Assembly: GCA_037976565.1 (NCBI GenBank) | Contig: CP137668.1 | Span: 37,362,430-37,426,429 of the forward strand | DNA: 64,000 nt | Direction of reading: 5' to 3' | From: Mesocentrotus franciscanus | Taxonomy: Eukaryota; Echinodermata; Echinoidea; Camarodonta; Strongylocentrotidae | Shown here: in pieces, positions 15,101 to 30,100 of the stretch | How the letters are laid out: each line of letters opens with the position of its first letter | How positions within the stretch are numbered: position 1 is the stretch's first letter | The notes under the pieces: generated by a model | Database searches by the model: none | What the model saw: only the letters and a program-made list of their open reading frames with translations | What the model was told of the DNA's origin: nothing | Made by a program: the position numbers and the translations under genes

Positions 15101-18100
15101 GAACAGGAGGAGGAAGAAATCTACGAGCTTCTCAAGAATGTTGAACCTGTGGAATATGAAAAGGTTCTACGCAAGAAAGGCATCATCCAATACAAAGTTA
15201 TTCGGCAACACATCGAAACGGTTACAAAACGCATAGCCGAAGAGGCAGTCTTGGCAGAGATGGAAGAAGTAACAGTACAGCCAACCGAGGTTGTATCTGA
15301 AGAGACGGCTGTAACCATTGTTGGTGTGAAGCCGGAAGAAGTTTCGCCAACCGAAATCACCCTCCAAATTGCTCCTACTAAACCGGAGGAACAAATACCT
15401 GCAGAAGTCTCCTTGAAATCCAAATGCCTGAAAAGAAGAAACCCATGACTAAAGAAGAACAGGAGGAGGAAGAAATCTACGAGCTTCTCAAGAATGTTGA
15501 ACCTGTGGAATATGAAAAGGTTCTACGCAAGAAAGGCATCATCCAATACAAAGTTATTCGGCAACACATCGAAACGGTTACAAAACGCATAGCCGAAGAG
15601 GCAGTCTTGGCAGAGATGGAAGAAGTAACAGTACAGCCAACCGAGGTTGTATCTGAAGAGACGGCTGTAACCATTGTTGGTGTGAAGCCGGAAGAAGTTT
15701 CGCCACCGAAATCACCCTCCAAATTGCTCCTACTAAACCGGAGGAACAAATACCTGCAGAAGTCTCCCTTGAAATCCAAATGCCTGAAAAGAAGAAACCC
15801 ATGACTAAAGAAGAACAGGAGGAGGAAGAAATCTACGAGCTTCTCAAGAATGTTGAACCTGTGGAATATGAAAAGGTTCTACGCAAGAAAGGCATCATCC
15901 AATACAAAGTTATTCGGCAACACATCGAAACGGTTACAAAACGCATAGCCGAAGAGGCAGTCTTGGCAGAGATGGAAGAAGTAACAGTACAGCCAACCGA
16001 GGTTGTATCTGAAGAGACGGCTGTAACCATTGTTGGTGTGAAGCCGGAAGAAGTTTCGCCTACCGAAATCACCCTCCAAATTGCTCCTACTAAACCGGAG
16101 GAACAAATACCTGCAGAAGTCTCCTTGAAATCCAAATGCCTGAAAAGAAGAAACCCATGACTAAAGAAGAACAGGAGGAGGAAGAAATCTACGAGCTTCT
16201 CAAGAATGTTGAACCTGTGGAATATGAAAAGGTTCTACGCAAGAAAGGCATCATCCAATACAAAGTTATTCGGCAACACATCGAAACGGTTACAAAACGC
16301 ATAGCCGAAGAGGCAGTCTTGGCAGAGATGGAAGAAGTAACAGTACAGCCAACCGAGGTTGTATCTGAAGAGACGGCTGTAACCATTGTTGGTGTGAAGC
16401 CGGAAGAAGTTTCGCCAACCGAAATCACCCTCCAAATTGCTCCTACTAAACCGGAGGAACAAATGCCTGCAGAAGTCTCCCTTGAAATCCAAATGCCTGA
16501 AAAGAAGAAACCCATGACTAAAGAAGAACAGGAGGAGGAAGAAATCTACGAGCTTCTCAAGAATGTTGAACCTGTGGAATATGAAAAGGTTCTACGCAAG
16601 AAAGGCATCATCCAATACAAAGTTATTCGGCAACACATCGAAACGGTTACAAAACGCATAGCCGAAGAGGCAGTCTTGGCAGAGATGGAAGAAGTAACAG
16701 TACAGCCAACCGAGGTTGTATCTGAAGAGACGGCTGTAACCATTGTTGGTGTGAAGCCGGAAGAAGTTTCGCCTACCGAAATCACCCTCCAAATTGCTCC
16801 TACTAAACCGGAGGAACAAATGCCTGCAGAAGTCTCCCTTGAAATCCAAATGCCTAAAAAGAAGAAACCCATGACTAAAGAAGAACAGGAGGAGGAAGAA
16901 ATCTACGAGCTTCTCAAGAATGTTGAACCTGTGGAATATGAAAAGGTTCTACGCAAGAAAGGCATCATCCAATACAAAGTTATTCGGCAACACATCGAAA
17001 CGGTTACAAAACGCATAGCCGAAGAGGCAGTCTTGGCAGAGATGGAAGAAGTAATGGTACAGCCAACCGAGGTTGTATCTGAAGAGACGGCTGTAACCAT
17101 TGTTGGTGTGAAGCCGGAAGAAGTTTCGCCAACCGAAATCACCCTCCAAATTGCTCCTACTAAACCGGAGGAACAAATGCCTGCAGAAGTCTCCCTTGAA
17201 ATCCAAATGCCTGAAAAGAAGAAACCCATGACTAAAGAAGAACAGGAGGAGGAAGAAATCTACGAGCTTCTCAAGAATGTTGAACCTGTGGAATATGAAA
17301 AGGTTCTACGCAAGAAAGGCATCATCCAATACAAAGTTATTCGGCAACACATCGAAACGGTTACAAAACGCATAGCCGAAGAGGCAGTCTTGGCAGAGAT
17401 GGAAGAAGTAACGGTACAGCCAACCGAGGTTGTATCTGAAGAGACGGCTGTAACCATTGTTGGTGTGAAGCCGGAAGAAGTTTCGCCTACCGAAATCACC
17501 CTCCAAATTGCACCTACTAAACCAGAGGAACAAATGCCTGCAGAAATCTCCCTTGAAATCCAAATGCCTGAAAAGAAGAAACCCATGACTAAAGAAGAAC
17601 AGGAGGAGGAAGAAATCTACGAGCTCCTACAGAATGTAGAACCTGTGGAATATGAAAAGGTTCTACGCAAGAAAGGCATCATCCAATACAAACTTATTAG
17701 GCAGCACATTGACTTTGTTGAAAGACGTAAGCAAGTTGAAGCTGTAGAAGCTGATTATGTTCCCGTAGATTCTGTGGACACAGTCGTCAAACTCTCTGAC
17801 GATGAATCTGAGATTCAACATGCTATTTTTAAACTTAAGGTAAGTCTTCCTTTGAGCACTTAACTGAATGATTACTTAGTATTATTTGATAGTAATGGCG
17901 AACATTATAGTCTGTGTGGTAATTACAGACAGGGAAAAGTTATACCAAACTTAGGTTATTTGACCTTCTTAGGACATTTCTCAGTCTTTGCTCCTCTCTT
18001 TATATTTCTTTATCCACCACAATTACTGACATTATTTCGTCTGAGATAAAGACAAACAATGTTTATAGTTGCAAAACCGTGTGAGCAATCAAATCAAACG

Positions 18101-21100
18101 TAATTCAAATAGCTTCTTGTATATGCCATAGAATTCACGTTTAGATTACGTAATAGGTTTTTTTGTACTATTTGTACATTTCACAAGATAATGGACAAAG
18201 CAATTCAATTGTTTCTATTTGTCGAAAGCCTTTTCGCGATCGTGTATTTGATTTTCCTTTTTTCTTTGATCAAAATCAGATATCTATGAATCAGGTTTTA
18301 TTGATAAAGCAAGTTGACATTTTAAATACAGAATTGTTCATTTTAAACCTGACCATACCACAGGCTTATTTATGATATGGAGATGTTACGCATGTGGCTT
18401 CGAAAGATGTTATCAATTGTAATGCATGTAAATCAAGTAAACTTTAATAAAGTAATAATGGGGGGGGGGCCATGGTGCTGTGAGAGTGTGACTTGCAATT
18501 TTTTGAGAGCGTGATGGATTTGTCTGCCTGATTTCTTTTTTTGTCTTCATATCATTCTTTGATATAGCATCAAAATATTATGAATCATGTCAATTACATG
18601 CCTATGAAATCTCTACATAAGAAAACCGTCTACGCTCCGTTATAATTTAAGTCCGACAAATCTGGCCAAGAAAGTCTCAGGCTACATATACTTTGTTCAG
18701 TTACCTATCCGTGTTCTTCCTTATAAACGGATATGATTGCTGTATAAATATACTGTACAACGTGCATGTTTAGAAACTGGAAGTTGCCTGTTCCTAAATG
18801 AATAAGTATCTAACAGATAATTCTTAGAAATGCAACAGAAAGTTCTTTAGGCCAATTAACTGGGACAATGATATATATATGGTTAGACTGCTTTGATTTA
18901 TTTTGATGTCCTGTCAAAACACCCTTAAGTAATTTGTAAGTAAGGCAGATTATTTTTAAATGCGTTGCAATGATTTCTATTCATTGTGTTACTGTAACAT
19001 TGCAGCTGACTGTAAACAGAGCAAGGGATATTTGATTTAAAAATTATGAAATAGTTCATTTTCCGAATGAATGGTACATATTTGGTGTACAGTTTGTGAG
19101 CGATCTCGTGAAATGAATGTCTATGGCGTCTTTATATGTAACGTACGAAGCATACATTTAGGGTTAGATATATCCTCCTCACATCTAAATTCCCCAGTCC
19201 ACCTTATATTTTCCAGATTATCAGCTGTAATGAAAAAACTGACCTGTTAAAAGTAACCGTTTTGAAAACAATACGATTTAGATTCCTTTTCAAGAAAGCG
19301 ATTGTTTACCTCGAAATCAATTTGCAATTAAAGCATGCTTAACAAAACAAAAAAACTAAAATTTCCTTCAAATAATAATTCAGTAAAAATATGAGATAAA
19401 CATAGCCAGATTCATGTAAATTTAATAATCCTACAGATCTGTATTTTTCAGATTGTTGTGTTTCCAATACATTTTGTGCTTGTGTCATGTCTTACCTCAT
19501 TAGCATCTTGTATGTATGCTCTCTTTTCCCCTTTCTATTTCTATTTCTTTTACATGTATATAGGCAGGATCGGGGTGATCCCGTGTATACAAATATTTCA
19601 CATGTAGATGGTTTAAAGCAACAACAAAATCACTGATAGGTATAACATATGATGATATGAAAGACTTTATATCAAATGACATTACTCAACCAGGATAAAT
19701 GGTATTCATCAATTGATTTTGGTCTCGAAAAGAATATACGTATGTGACGAAAGGGTCAAAAAGATATCCAGGTTTTTACTTCATAGTTTTGAAACTTTAC
19801 ACATGTGCTTCGCCGTGATTATTATTTTGAGCACTTTGTAAATAGTGCATTACTTGTCGTATTGTGTGTTTATTTGTATCTTTTTATATCAAATTGTTTT
19901 TAAAAAAATTAAACTTCAAATGTTGTATTATAATGGATTTCCAATTTGGTAAAAGTGGATTTAGAAGCCGAAGGTTTAATTATCATTTCTTGAAGTTAGC
20001 ACTTGCCTTACTTCTTTGGATTGGGTCATTAGCATGTTGATGCCGTTTCTTTCCAGATTCTTTTTGTTGGCATATGTGCACGTTGCTGCAATTCGAGGTT
20101 TGTCTATACTACATTGAATAGAAACGCATGATAAAGTGCTTCTTATTCCCAACAATATATACATGTAAACAGGGTCTTTAAAGAACTCCACTTTTGTATG
20201 TTGATGTGTCACTTTGGCATAAAGAGCAACGACAACAAAAACATCTGAACAGGATGATTTGAACGATTCTGTGATATTCAGCACGTTTGAATTTGTTTTA
20301 CTATTGCATGAGAGCAATGAAGCTGTTTGGCTCTCTGTCAAACGTTGGGGTGTCATCTTCAATCCATCTATTCTTAGACACCAATGGGCATGACAAAGGT
20401 CCAGTGTATGCCAAATGCCTGGTGATCTGAGAAAAATGGACTGAAAATGACCCATCCTATCAGCTTGCATACCTTTTACTTTCCGTGCTACAGTTGCATG
20501 CGTGGTAAAAAAAATGTGCTTCAGTTTGGTACTTGAACCTCGCATGACAAATCTGAAGACCTTTTCGTTCAGCTGATTTGGAGTTTTGTTTATTTCGCGT
20601 GCAAAGCATGAAGCTCGCATTATACCATGGAGGGTAATCTTCATATTTCGTGGATTCTGATTTCAGAAGGAAAAACTACCAGCGGAGATGGAAGTCTCTC
20701 TTGAAATAACAACTGATCGGGAGCCGATTTCAGAGACAGCTGAGACAACCGAAGTTGAAGTAACTTCTACAGAATTGGATGCAATTATTGAAAAACCCGC
20801 TGAGGGTGTACAGCAACAGATGGTTCTAACAATTGAACCAAGCCACATTGAAGAAGCTGCTCCAACAGACATTGAAATCCAGATTGCGCCCAAGAAACCG
20901 GAAGAAGAAAAGAAACCAGAGAAGAAAAAGCCGCTCACCAAAGAAGAGAAAGAGGCTGAAGAAGTGTTTGAGCTTCTCAAAGATGTCCAACCTGAACAGT
21001 ATGAGAAGGTGTTGAGGAAGAAAGGCATAATTCAAACTAAAGTCATCAGGAAACACATCGAGATGGTTGAAACGCGTAAAGCTGAGGAAGCAACTCTTGA

Positions 21101-24100
21101 AGAGTTCGAAATTACTCTTGAGAAACCCACCGAAGCTGCGCCAGAGGAGATGGTTATAACAATTGAACCATCCAAACTTGAGGAGGCGGCTCCAACCGAA
21201 GTTGAAATCCAGATTGCTCCTAAGAAACCAGAAGAAAAGGAGGAAAAGGTCGATATCAAGATCATGAAAAAGAAACCAAAGGAACAAGAAGAGACTGTTG
21301 AAGTAAAGGTACCCGAAAAGAAAAAGCCTCTGACCAGGGAAGAAAAGGAGGCTGAAGAAGTATTTACGCTTCTCAAGGATGTAGAACCCGAGCAGTATGA
21401 GAAGGTTTTGAGGAAGAAGGGCATAATCCAAACTAAAGTCATCAAAAAACACATTGAGATGGTTAAAACGCGAAAAGCTGAGGAAGCAACTCTTGAAGAG
21501 TTCGAAATTACTCTCGAGAAACCCACCGAAGCTGCGCCAGAGGAGATGGTTATATCAATTGAACCATCCAAACTTGAGGAGGCGGCTCCAACCGAAGTTG
21601 AAATCCAGATTGCTCCTAAGAAACCAGAAGAAAAGGAAGAAAAGGTCGAGGTCAAGATCATGAAAAAGAAACCAAAGGAAAAGAAGAGATTGTTGAAGTA
21701 AAGGTACCTGAAAAGAAAAAGCCTCTGACCAAGGAAGAAAAGGAGGCTGAAGAAGTGTTTGAGCTTCTCAAGGATGTCCAACCTGAACAGTATGAGAAGG
21801 TTTTGAGGAAGAAGGGCATAATCCAAACTAAAGTCATCAGGAAACACATCGAGATGGTTGAAACGCGTAAAGCTGAGGAAGCAACTCTTCAGGAGTTTGA
21901 AATTACTCTCGAGAAACCCACCGAAGCTGCGCCAGAGGAAATGGTTATAACAATTGAACCATCGAAACTTGAAGAAGCTGCTCCAACCGAAGTTGAAATC
22001 CAGATTGCTCCTAAGAAACCAGAAGAAAAGGAAGAAAAGGTCGAGGTCAAGATCATGAAAAAAACCAAAGGAAAAGAAGAGATTGTTGAAGTAAAACCTG
22101 AAAAGAAAAAGCCTCTGACCAAGGAAGAAAAAGAGGCTGAAGAAGTGTTTGAGCTTCTCAAAGATGTCCAACCTGAACAGTATGAGAAGGTTTTGAGGAA
22201 GAAGGCATAATTCAAACTAAAGTCATCAGGAAACACATCGAGATGGTTGAAACGCGTAAAGCTGAGGAAGCAACTCTTCAGGAGTTTGAAGTTACTCGAG
22301 AAACCCACCGAAGCTGCGCCAGAGGAAATGGTTATAACAATTGAACCATTGAAAATTGAAGAAGCTGCTCCAACAGAAATTGAAATCCAGATTGCGCCCA
22401 AGAAACCGGAAGAAGAAAAGAAACCAGAGAAGAAAAAGCCTCTCACCAAAGAAGAGAAAGAGGCTGAAGAAGTGTTTGAGCTTCTCAAAGATGTACAACC
22501 TGAACAGTATGAGAAGGTGTTGAGGAAGAAAGGCATAATCCAAACTAAAGTCATCAGGAAACACATCGAGATGGTTGAAACGCGTAAAGCTGAGGAAGCA
22601 ACTCTTCAGGAGTTTGAAGTTACTCTCGAGAAACCCACCAAAGCTGCGCCAGAGGAAATGGTTATAACAATTGAACCATCGAAAATTGAAGAAGCTGCTC
22701 CAACAGAAATTGAAATCCAGATTGCGCCCAAGAAACCGGAAGAAGAAAAGAAACCAGAGAAGAAAAAGCCTCTCACCAAAGAAGAGAAAGAGGCTGAAGA
22801 AGTGTTTGAGCTTCTCAAAGATGTACAACCTGAACAGTATGAGAAGGTTTTGAGGAAGAAGGGCATAATCCAAACTAAAGTCATCAAAAAACACATCGAG
22901 ATGGTTGAAACGCGTAAAGCTGAGGAAGCAACTCTTCAGGAGTTTGAAGTTACTCTCGAGAAACCCACCGAAGCTGCGCCAGAGGAGATGGTTATAACAA
23001 TTGAACCATCCAAACTTGAGGAGGCGGCTCCAACCGAAGTTGAAATCCAGATTGCTCCTAAGAAACCAGAAGAAAAGGAAGAAAAGGTCGAGGTCAAGAT
23101 CATGAAAAAGAAACCAAAGGAAAAAGAAGAGATTGTTGAAGTAAAGATACCTGAAAAGAAAAAGCCTCTGACCAAGGAAGAAAAGGAGGCTGAAGAAGTG
23201 TTTGAGCTTCTCAAGGATGTCCAACCTGAACAGTATGAGAAGGTTTTGAGGAAGAAGGGCATAATCCAAACTAAAGTCATCAGGAAACACATCGAGATGG
23301 TTGAAACGCGTAAAGCTGAGGAAGCAACTCTTCAGGAGTTTGAAGTTACTCTCGAGAAACCCACCGAAGCTGCGCCAGAGGAGATGGTTATAACAATTGA
23401 ACCATCCAAACTTGAGGAGGCGGCTCCAACCGAAGTTGAAATCCAGATTGCTCCTAAGAAACCAGAAGAAAAGGAAGAAAAGGTCGAGGTCAAGATCATG
23501 AAAAAGAAACCAAAGGAAAAAGAAGAGATTGTTGAAGTAAAGATACCCGAAAAGAAAAAGCCTCTGACTAAGGAAGAAAAAGAGGCTGAAGAAGTGTTTG
23601 AGCTTCTCAAGGATGTCCAACCTGAACAGTATGAGAAGGTTTTGAGGAAGAAGGGCATAATCCAAACTAAAGTCATCAGGAAACACATCGAGATGGTTGA
23701 AACGCGTAAAGCTGAGGAAGCAACTCTTCAGGAGTTTGAAGTTACTCTCGAGAAACCCACCGAAGCTGCGCCAGAGGAAATGGTTATAACAATTGAACCA
23801 TCGAAAATTGAAGAAGCTGCTCCAACAGAAAGTGAAATCCAGATTGCGCCCAAGAAACCGGAAGAAGAAAAGAAACCAGAGAAGAAAAAGCCTCTAACCA
23901 AAGAAGAGAAAGAGGCTGAAGAAGTGTTTGAGCTTCTCAAGGATGTCCAACCTGAACAGTATGAGAAGGTTTTGAGGAAGAAAGGCATAATCCAAACTAA
24001 AGTCATCAAAAAACACATCGAGATGGTTGAAACGCGTAAAGCTGAGGAAGCAACTCTTCAGGAGTTTGAAGTTACTCTCGAGAAACCCACCGAAGCTGCG

Positions 24101-27100
24101 CCAGAGGAGATGGTTATAACAATTGAACCATCCAAACTTGAGGAGGCGGCTCCAACCGAAGTTGAAATCCAGATTGCTCCTAAGAAACCAGAAGAAAAGG
24201 AAGAAAAGGTCGAGGTCAAGATCATGAAAAAGAAACCAAAGGAAAAGGAAGAGACTGTTGAAGTAAAGGTACCCGAAAAGAAAAAGCCTCTGACCAAGGA
24301 AGAAAAGGAGGCTGAAGAAGTGTTTGAGCTTCTCAAGGATGTCCAACCTGAACAGTATGAGAAGGTTTTGAGGAAGAAGGGCATAATCCAAACTAAAGTC
24401 ATCAGGAAACACATCGAGATGGTTGAAACGCGTAAAGCTGAGGAAGCAACTCTTCAGGAGTTTGAAGTTACTCTCGAGAAACCCACCGAAGCTGCGCCAG
24501 AGGAGATGGTTATAACAATTGAACCATCCAAACTTGAGGAGGCGGCTCCAACCGAAGTTGAAATCCAGATTGCTCCTAAGAAACCAGAAGAAAAGGAAGA
24601 AAAGGTCGAGGTCAAGATCATGAAAAAGAAACCAAAGGAAAAGGAAGAGATTGTTGAAGTAAAGGTACCCGAAAAGAAAAAGCCTCTGACCAAGGAAGAA
24701 AAGGAGGCTGAAGAAGTGTTTGAGCTTCTCAAGGATGTCCAACCTGAACAGTATGAGAAGGTTTTGAGGAAGAAGGGCATAATCCAAACTAAAGTCATCA
24801 GGAAACACATCGAGATGGTTGAAACGCGTAAAGCTGAGGAAGCAACTCTTCAGGAGTTTGAAGTTACTCGAGAAACCCACCGAAGCTGCGCCAGAGGAGA
24901 TGGTTATAACAATTGAACCATCCAAACTTGAGGAGGCGGCTCCAACCGAAGTTGAAATCCAGATTGCTCCTAAGAAACCAGAAGAAAAGGAAGAAAAGGT
25001 CGAGGTCAAGATCATGAAAAAGAAACCAAAGGAAAAAGAAGAGATTGTTGAAGTAAAGATACCTGAAAAGAAAAAGCCTCTGACCAAGGAAGAAAAGGAG
25101 GCTGAAGAAGTGTTTGAGCTTCTCAAGGATGTCCAACCTGAACAGTATGAGAAGGTTTTGAGGAAGAAGGGCATAATCCAAACTAAAGTCATCAGGAAAC
25201 ACATCGAGATGGTTGAAACGCGTAAAGCTGAGGAAGCAACTCTTCAGGAGTTTGAAGTTACTCTCGAGAAACCCACCGAAGCTGCGCCAGAGGAGATGGT
25301 TATAACAATTGAACCATCCAAACTTGAGGAGGCGGCTCCAACCGAAGTTGAAATCCAGATTGCTCCTAAGAAACCAGAAGAAAAGGAAGAAAAGGTCGAG
25401 GTCAAGATCATGAAAAAGAAACCAAAGGAAAAAGAAGAGATTGTTGAAGTAAAGATACCCGAAAAGAAAAAGCCTCTGACCAAGGAAGAAAAGGAGGCTG
25501 AAGAAGTGTTTGAGCTTCTCAAGGATGTCCAACCTGAACAGTATGAGAAGGTTTTGAGGAAGAAGGGCATAATCCAAACTAAAGTCATCAGGAAACACAT
25601 CGAGATGGTTGAAACGCGTAAAGCTGAGGAAGCAACTCTTCAGGAGTTTGAAGTTACTCTCGAGAAACCCACCGAAGCTGCGCCAGAGGAGATGGTTATA
25701 ACAATTGAACCATCCAAACTTGAGGAGGCGGCTCCAACCGAAGTTGAAATCCAGATTGCTCCTAAGAAACCAGAAGAAAAGGAAGAAAAGGTCGAGGTCA
25801 AGATCATGAAAAAGAAACCAAAGGAAAAGAAGAGACTGTTGAAGTAAAGGTACCGAAAAGAAAAAGCCTCTGACCAAGGAAGAAAAGGAGGCTGAAGAAG
25901 TGTTTGAGCTTCTCAAGGATGTCCAACCTGAACAGTATGAGAAGGTTTTGAGGAAGAAGGGCATAATCCAAACTAAAGTCATCAGGAAACACATCGAGAT
26001 GGTTGAAACGCGTAAAGCTGAGGAAGCAACTCTTCAGGAGTTTGAAGTTACTCGAGAAACCCACCGAAGCTGCGCCAGAGGAGATGGTTATAACAATTGA
26101 ACCATCCAAACTTGAGGAGGCGGCTCCAACCGAAGTTGAAATCCAGATTGCTCCTAAGAAACCAGAAGAAAAGGAAGAAAAGGTCGAGGTCAAGATCATG
26201 AAAAAGAAACCAAAGGAAAAAGAAGAGATTGTTGAAGTAAAGATACCCGAAAAGAAAAAGCCTCTGACCAAGGAAGAAAAGGAGGCTGAAGAAGTGTTTG
26301 AGCTTCTCAAGGATGTCCAACCTGAACAGTATGAGAAGGTTTTGAGGAAGAAGGGCATAATCCAAACTAAAGTCATCAGGAAACACATCGAGATGGTTGA
26401 AACGCGTAAAGCTGAGGAAGCAACTCTTCAGGAGTTTGAAGTTACTCTCGAGAAACCCACCGAAGCTGCGCCAGAGGAGATGGTTATAACAATTGAACCA
26501 TCCAAACTTGAGGAGGCGGCTCCAACCGAAGTTGAAATCCAGATTGCTCCTAAGAAACCAGAAGAAAAGGAAGAAAAGGTCGAGGTCAAGATCATGAAAA
26601 AGAAACCAAAGGAAAAAGAAGAGATTGTTGAAGTAAAGATACCCGAAAAGAAAAAGCCTCTGACCAAGGAAGAAAAGGAGGCTGAAGAAGTGTTTGAGCT
26701 TCTCAAGGATGTCCAACCTGAACAGTATGAGAAGGTTTTGAGGAAGAAGGGCATAATCCAAACTAAAGTCATCAGGAAACACATCGAGATGGTTGAAACG
26801 CGTAAAGCTGAGGAAGCAACTCTTCAGGAGTTTGAAGTTACTCTCGAGAAACCCACCGAAGCTGCGCCAGAGGAGATGGTTATAACAATTGAACCATCCA
26901 AACTTGAGGAGGCGGCTCCAACCGAAGTTGAAATCCAGATTGCTCCTAAGAAACCAGAAGAAAAGGAAGAAAAGGTCGAGGTCAAGATCATGAAAAAGAA
27001 ACCAAAGGAAAAAGAAGAGATTGTTGAAGTAAAGATACCCGAAAAGAAAAAGCCTCTGACCAAGGAAGAAAAGGAGGCTGAAGAAGTGTTTGAGCTTCTC

Positions 27101-30100
27101 AAGGATGTCCAACCTGAACAGTATGAGAAGGTTTTGAGGAAGAAGGGCATAATCCAAACTAAAGTCATCAGGAAACACATCGAGATGGTTGAAACGCGTA
27201 AAGCTGAGGAAGCAACTCTTCAGGAGTTTGAAGTTACTCTCGAGAAACCCACCGAAGCTGCGCCAGAGGAGATGGTTATAACAATTGAACCATCCAAACT
27301 TGAGGAGGCGGCTCCAACCGAAGTTGAAATCCAGATTGCTCCTAAGAAACCAGAAGAAAAGGAAGAAAAGGTCGAGGTCAAGATCATGAAAAAGAAACCA
27401 AAGGAAAAGGAAGAGACTGTTGAAGTAAAGGTACCCGAAAAGAAAAAGCCTCTGACCAAGGAAGAAAAGGAGGCTGAAGAAGTGTTTGAGCTTCTCAAGG
27501 ATGTCCAACCTGAACAGTATGAGAAGGTTTTGAGGAAGAAGGGCATAATCCAAACTAAAGTCATCAGGAAACACATCGAGATGGTTGAAACGCGTAAAGC
27601 TGAGGAAGCAACTCTTCAGGAGTTTGAAGTTACTCTCGAGAAACCCACCGAAGCTGCGCCAGAGGAGATGGTTATAACAATTGAACCATCCAAACTTGAG
27701 GAGGCGGCTCCAACCGAAGTTGAAATCCAGATTGCTCCTAAGAAACCAGAAGAAAAGGAAGAAAAGGTCGAGGTCAAGATCATGAAAAAGAAACCAAAGG
27801 AAAAAGAAGAGATTGTTGAAGTAAAGATACCCGAAAGAAAAAGCCTCTGACCAAGGAAGAAAAAGAGGCTGAAGAAGTGTTTGAGCTTCTCAAGGATGTC
27901 CAACCTGAACAGTATGAGAAGGTTTTGAGGAAGAAGGGCATAATCCAAACTAAAGTCATCAGGAAACACATCGAGATGGTTGAAACGCGTAAAGCTGAGG
28001 AAGCAACTCTTCAGGAGTTTGAAGTTACTCTCGAGAAACCCACCGAAGCTGCGCCAGAGGAGATGGTTATAACAATTGAACCATCCAAACTTGAGGAGGC
28101 GGCTCCAACCGAAGTTGAAATCCAGATTGCTCCTAAGAAACCAGAAGAAAAGGAAGAAAAGGTCGAGGTCAAGATCATGAAAAAGAAACCAAAGGAAAAA
28201 GAAGAGATTGTTGAAATAAAGATACCCGAAAAGAAAAAGCCTCTGACTAAGGAAGAAAAAGAGGCTGAAGAAGTGTTTGAGCTTCTCAAGGATGTCCAAC
28301 CTGAACAGTATGAGAAGGTTTTGAGGAAGAAGGGCATAATCCAAACTAAAGTCATCAGGAAACACATCGAGATGGTTGAAACGCGTAAAGCTGAGGAAGC
28401 AACTCTTCAGGAGTTTGAAGTTACTCTCGAGAAACCCACCGAAGCTGCGCCAGAGGAGATGGTTATATCAATTGAACCATCCAAACTTGAGGAGGCGGCT
28501 CCAACCGAAGTTGAAATCCAGATTGCTCCTAAGAAACCAGAAGAAAAGGAAGAAAAGGTCGAGGTCAAGATCATGAAAAAGAAACCAAAGGAAAAGGAAG
28601 AGACTGTTGAAGTAAAGGTACCCGAAAAGAAAAAGCCTCTGACCAAGGAAGAAAAGGAGGCTGAAGAAGTGTTTGAGCTTCTCAAGGATGTCCAACCTGA
28701 ACAGTATGAGAAGGTTTTGAGGAAGAAGGGCATAATCCAAACTAAAGTCATCAGGAAACACATCGAGATGGTTGAAACGCGTAAAGCTGAGGAAGCAACT
28801 CTTCAGGAGTTTGAAGTTACTCTCGAGAAACCCACCGAAGCTGCGCCAGAGGAGATGGTTATAACAATTGAACCATCCAAACTTGAGGAGGCGGCTCCAA
28901 CCGAAGTTGAAATCCAGATTGCTCCTAAGAAACCAGAAGAAAAGGAAGAAAAGGTCGAGGTCAAGATCATGAAAAAGAAACCAAAGGAAAAAGAAGAGAC
29001 TGTAAAGGTACCCGAAAAGAAAAAGCCTCTGACCAAGGAAGAAAAGGAGGCTGAAGAAGTGTTTGAGCTTCTCAAGGATGTCCAACCTGAACAGTATGAG
29101 AAGGTTTTGAGGAAGAAGGGCATAATCCAAACTAAAGTCATCAAAAAACACATCGAGATGGTTGAAACGCGTAAAGCTGAGGAAGCAACTCTTGAGGAGT
29201 TCGAAATTACTCTCGAGAAACCCACCGAAGCTGCGCCAGAGGAGATGGTTATATCAATTGAACCATCCAAACTTGAGGAGGCGGCTCCAACCGAAGTTGA
29301 AATCCAGATTGCTCCTAAGAAACCAGAAGAAAAGGAAGAAAAGGTCGAGGTCAAGATCATGAAAAAGAAACCTGAAGAAACTGAAGAAGTCGTTGAGGCG
29401 AAGGTACCCGAAAAGAAAAAGCCTCTGACCAAGGAAGAAAAGGAGGCTGAAGAAGTGTTTGAGCTTCTCAAGGATGTCCAACCTGAACAGTATGAGAAGG
29501 TTTTGAGGAAGAAGGGCATAATCCAAACTAAAGTCATCAGGAAACACATCGAGATGGTTGAAACGCGTAAAGCTGAGGAAGCAACTCTTCAGGAGTTTGA
29601 AGTTACTCTCGAGAAACCCACCGAAGCTGCGCCAGAGGAGATGGTTATAACAATTGAACCATCAAAACTTGAGGAGGCGGCTCCAGACGAAGTTGAAATC
29701 CAGATTGCTCCTCAGAAACCGGAAGAAAAGGAAGAAAAGGTCGAGGTCAAGATCATGAAAAAGAAACCAAAGGAAAAAGAAGAGACTGTTGAAGTAAAGG
29801 TACCCGAAAAGAAAAAGCCTCTGACCAAGGAAGAAAAGGAGGCTGAAGAAGTCTTTACGCTTCTCAAGGATGTAGAACCCGAGCAGTATGAGAAGGTTTT
29901 GAGGAAGAAGGGCATAATCAAAACTAAAGTCATCAAAAAACACATCGAGATGGTTGAAACGCGTAAAGCTGAGGAAGCAACTCTTGAAGAGTTCGAAATT
30001 ACTCTCGAGAAACCCACCGAAGCTGCGCCAGAGGAAATGGTAATAACAATTGAACCATCAAAACTTGAGGAGGCGGCTCCAACCGAAGTTGAAATCCAGA

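Noticed and set aside
8998..16160. Many separate 126-codon frames ending KSKCLKRRNP in array 1, which could look like a family of small genes.
   Set aside because: Each is one repeat unit cut by the recurrent CCC to CC loss, which shifts the frame into a TGA within about 45 bases. The unit continues unbroken in the next frame.
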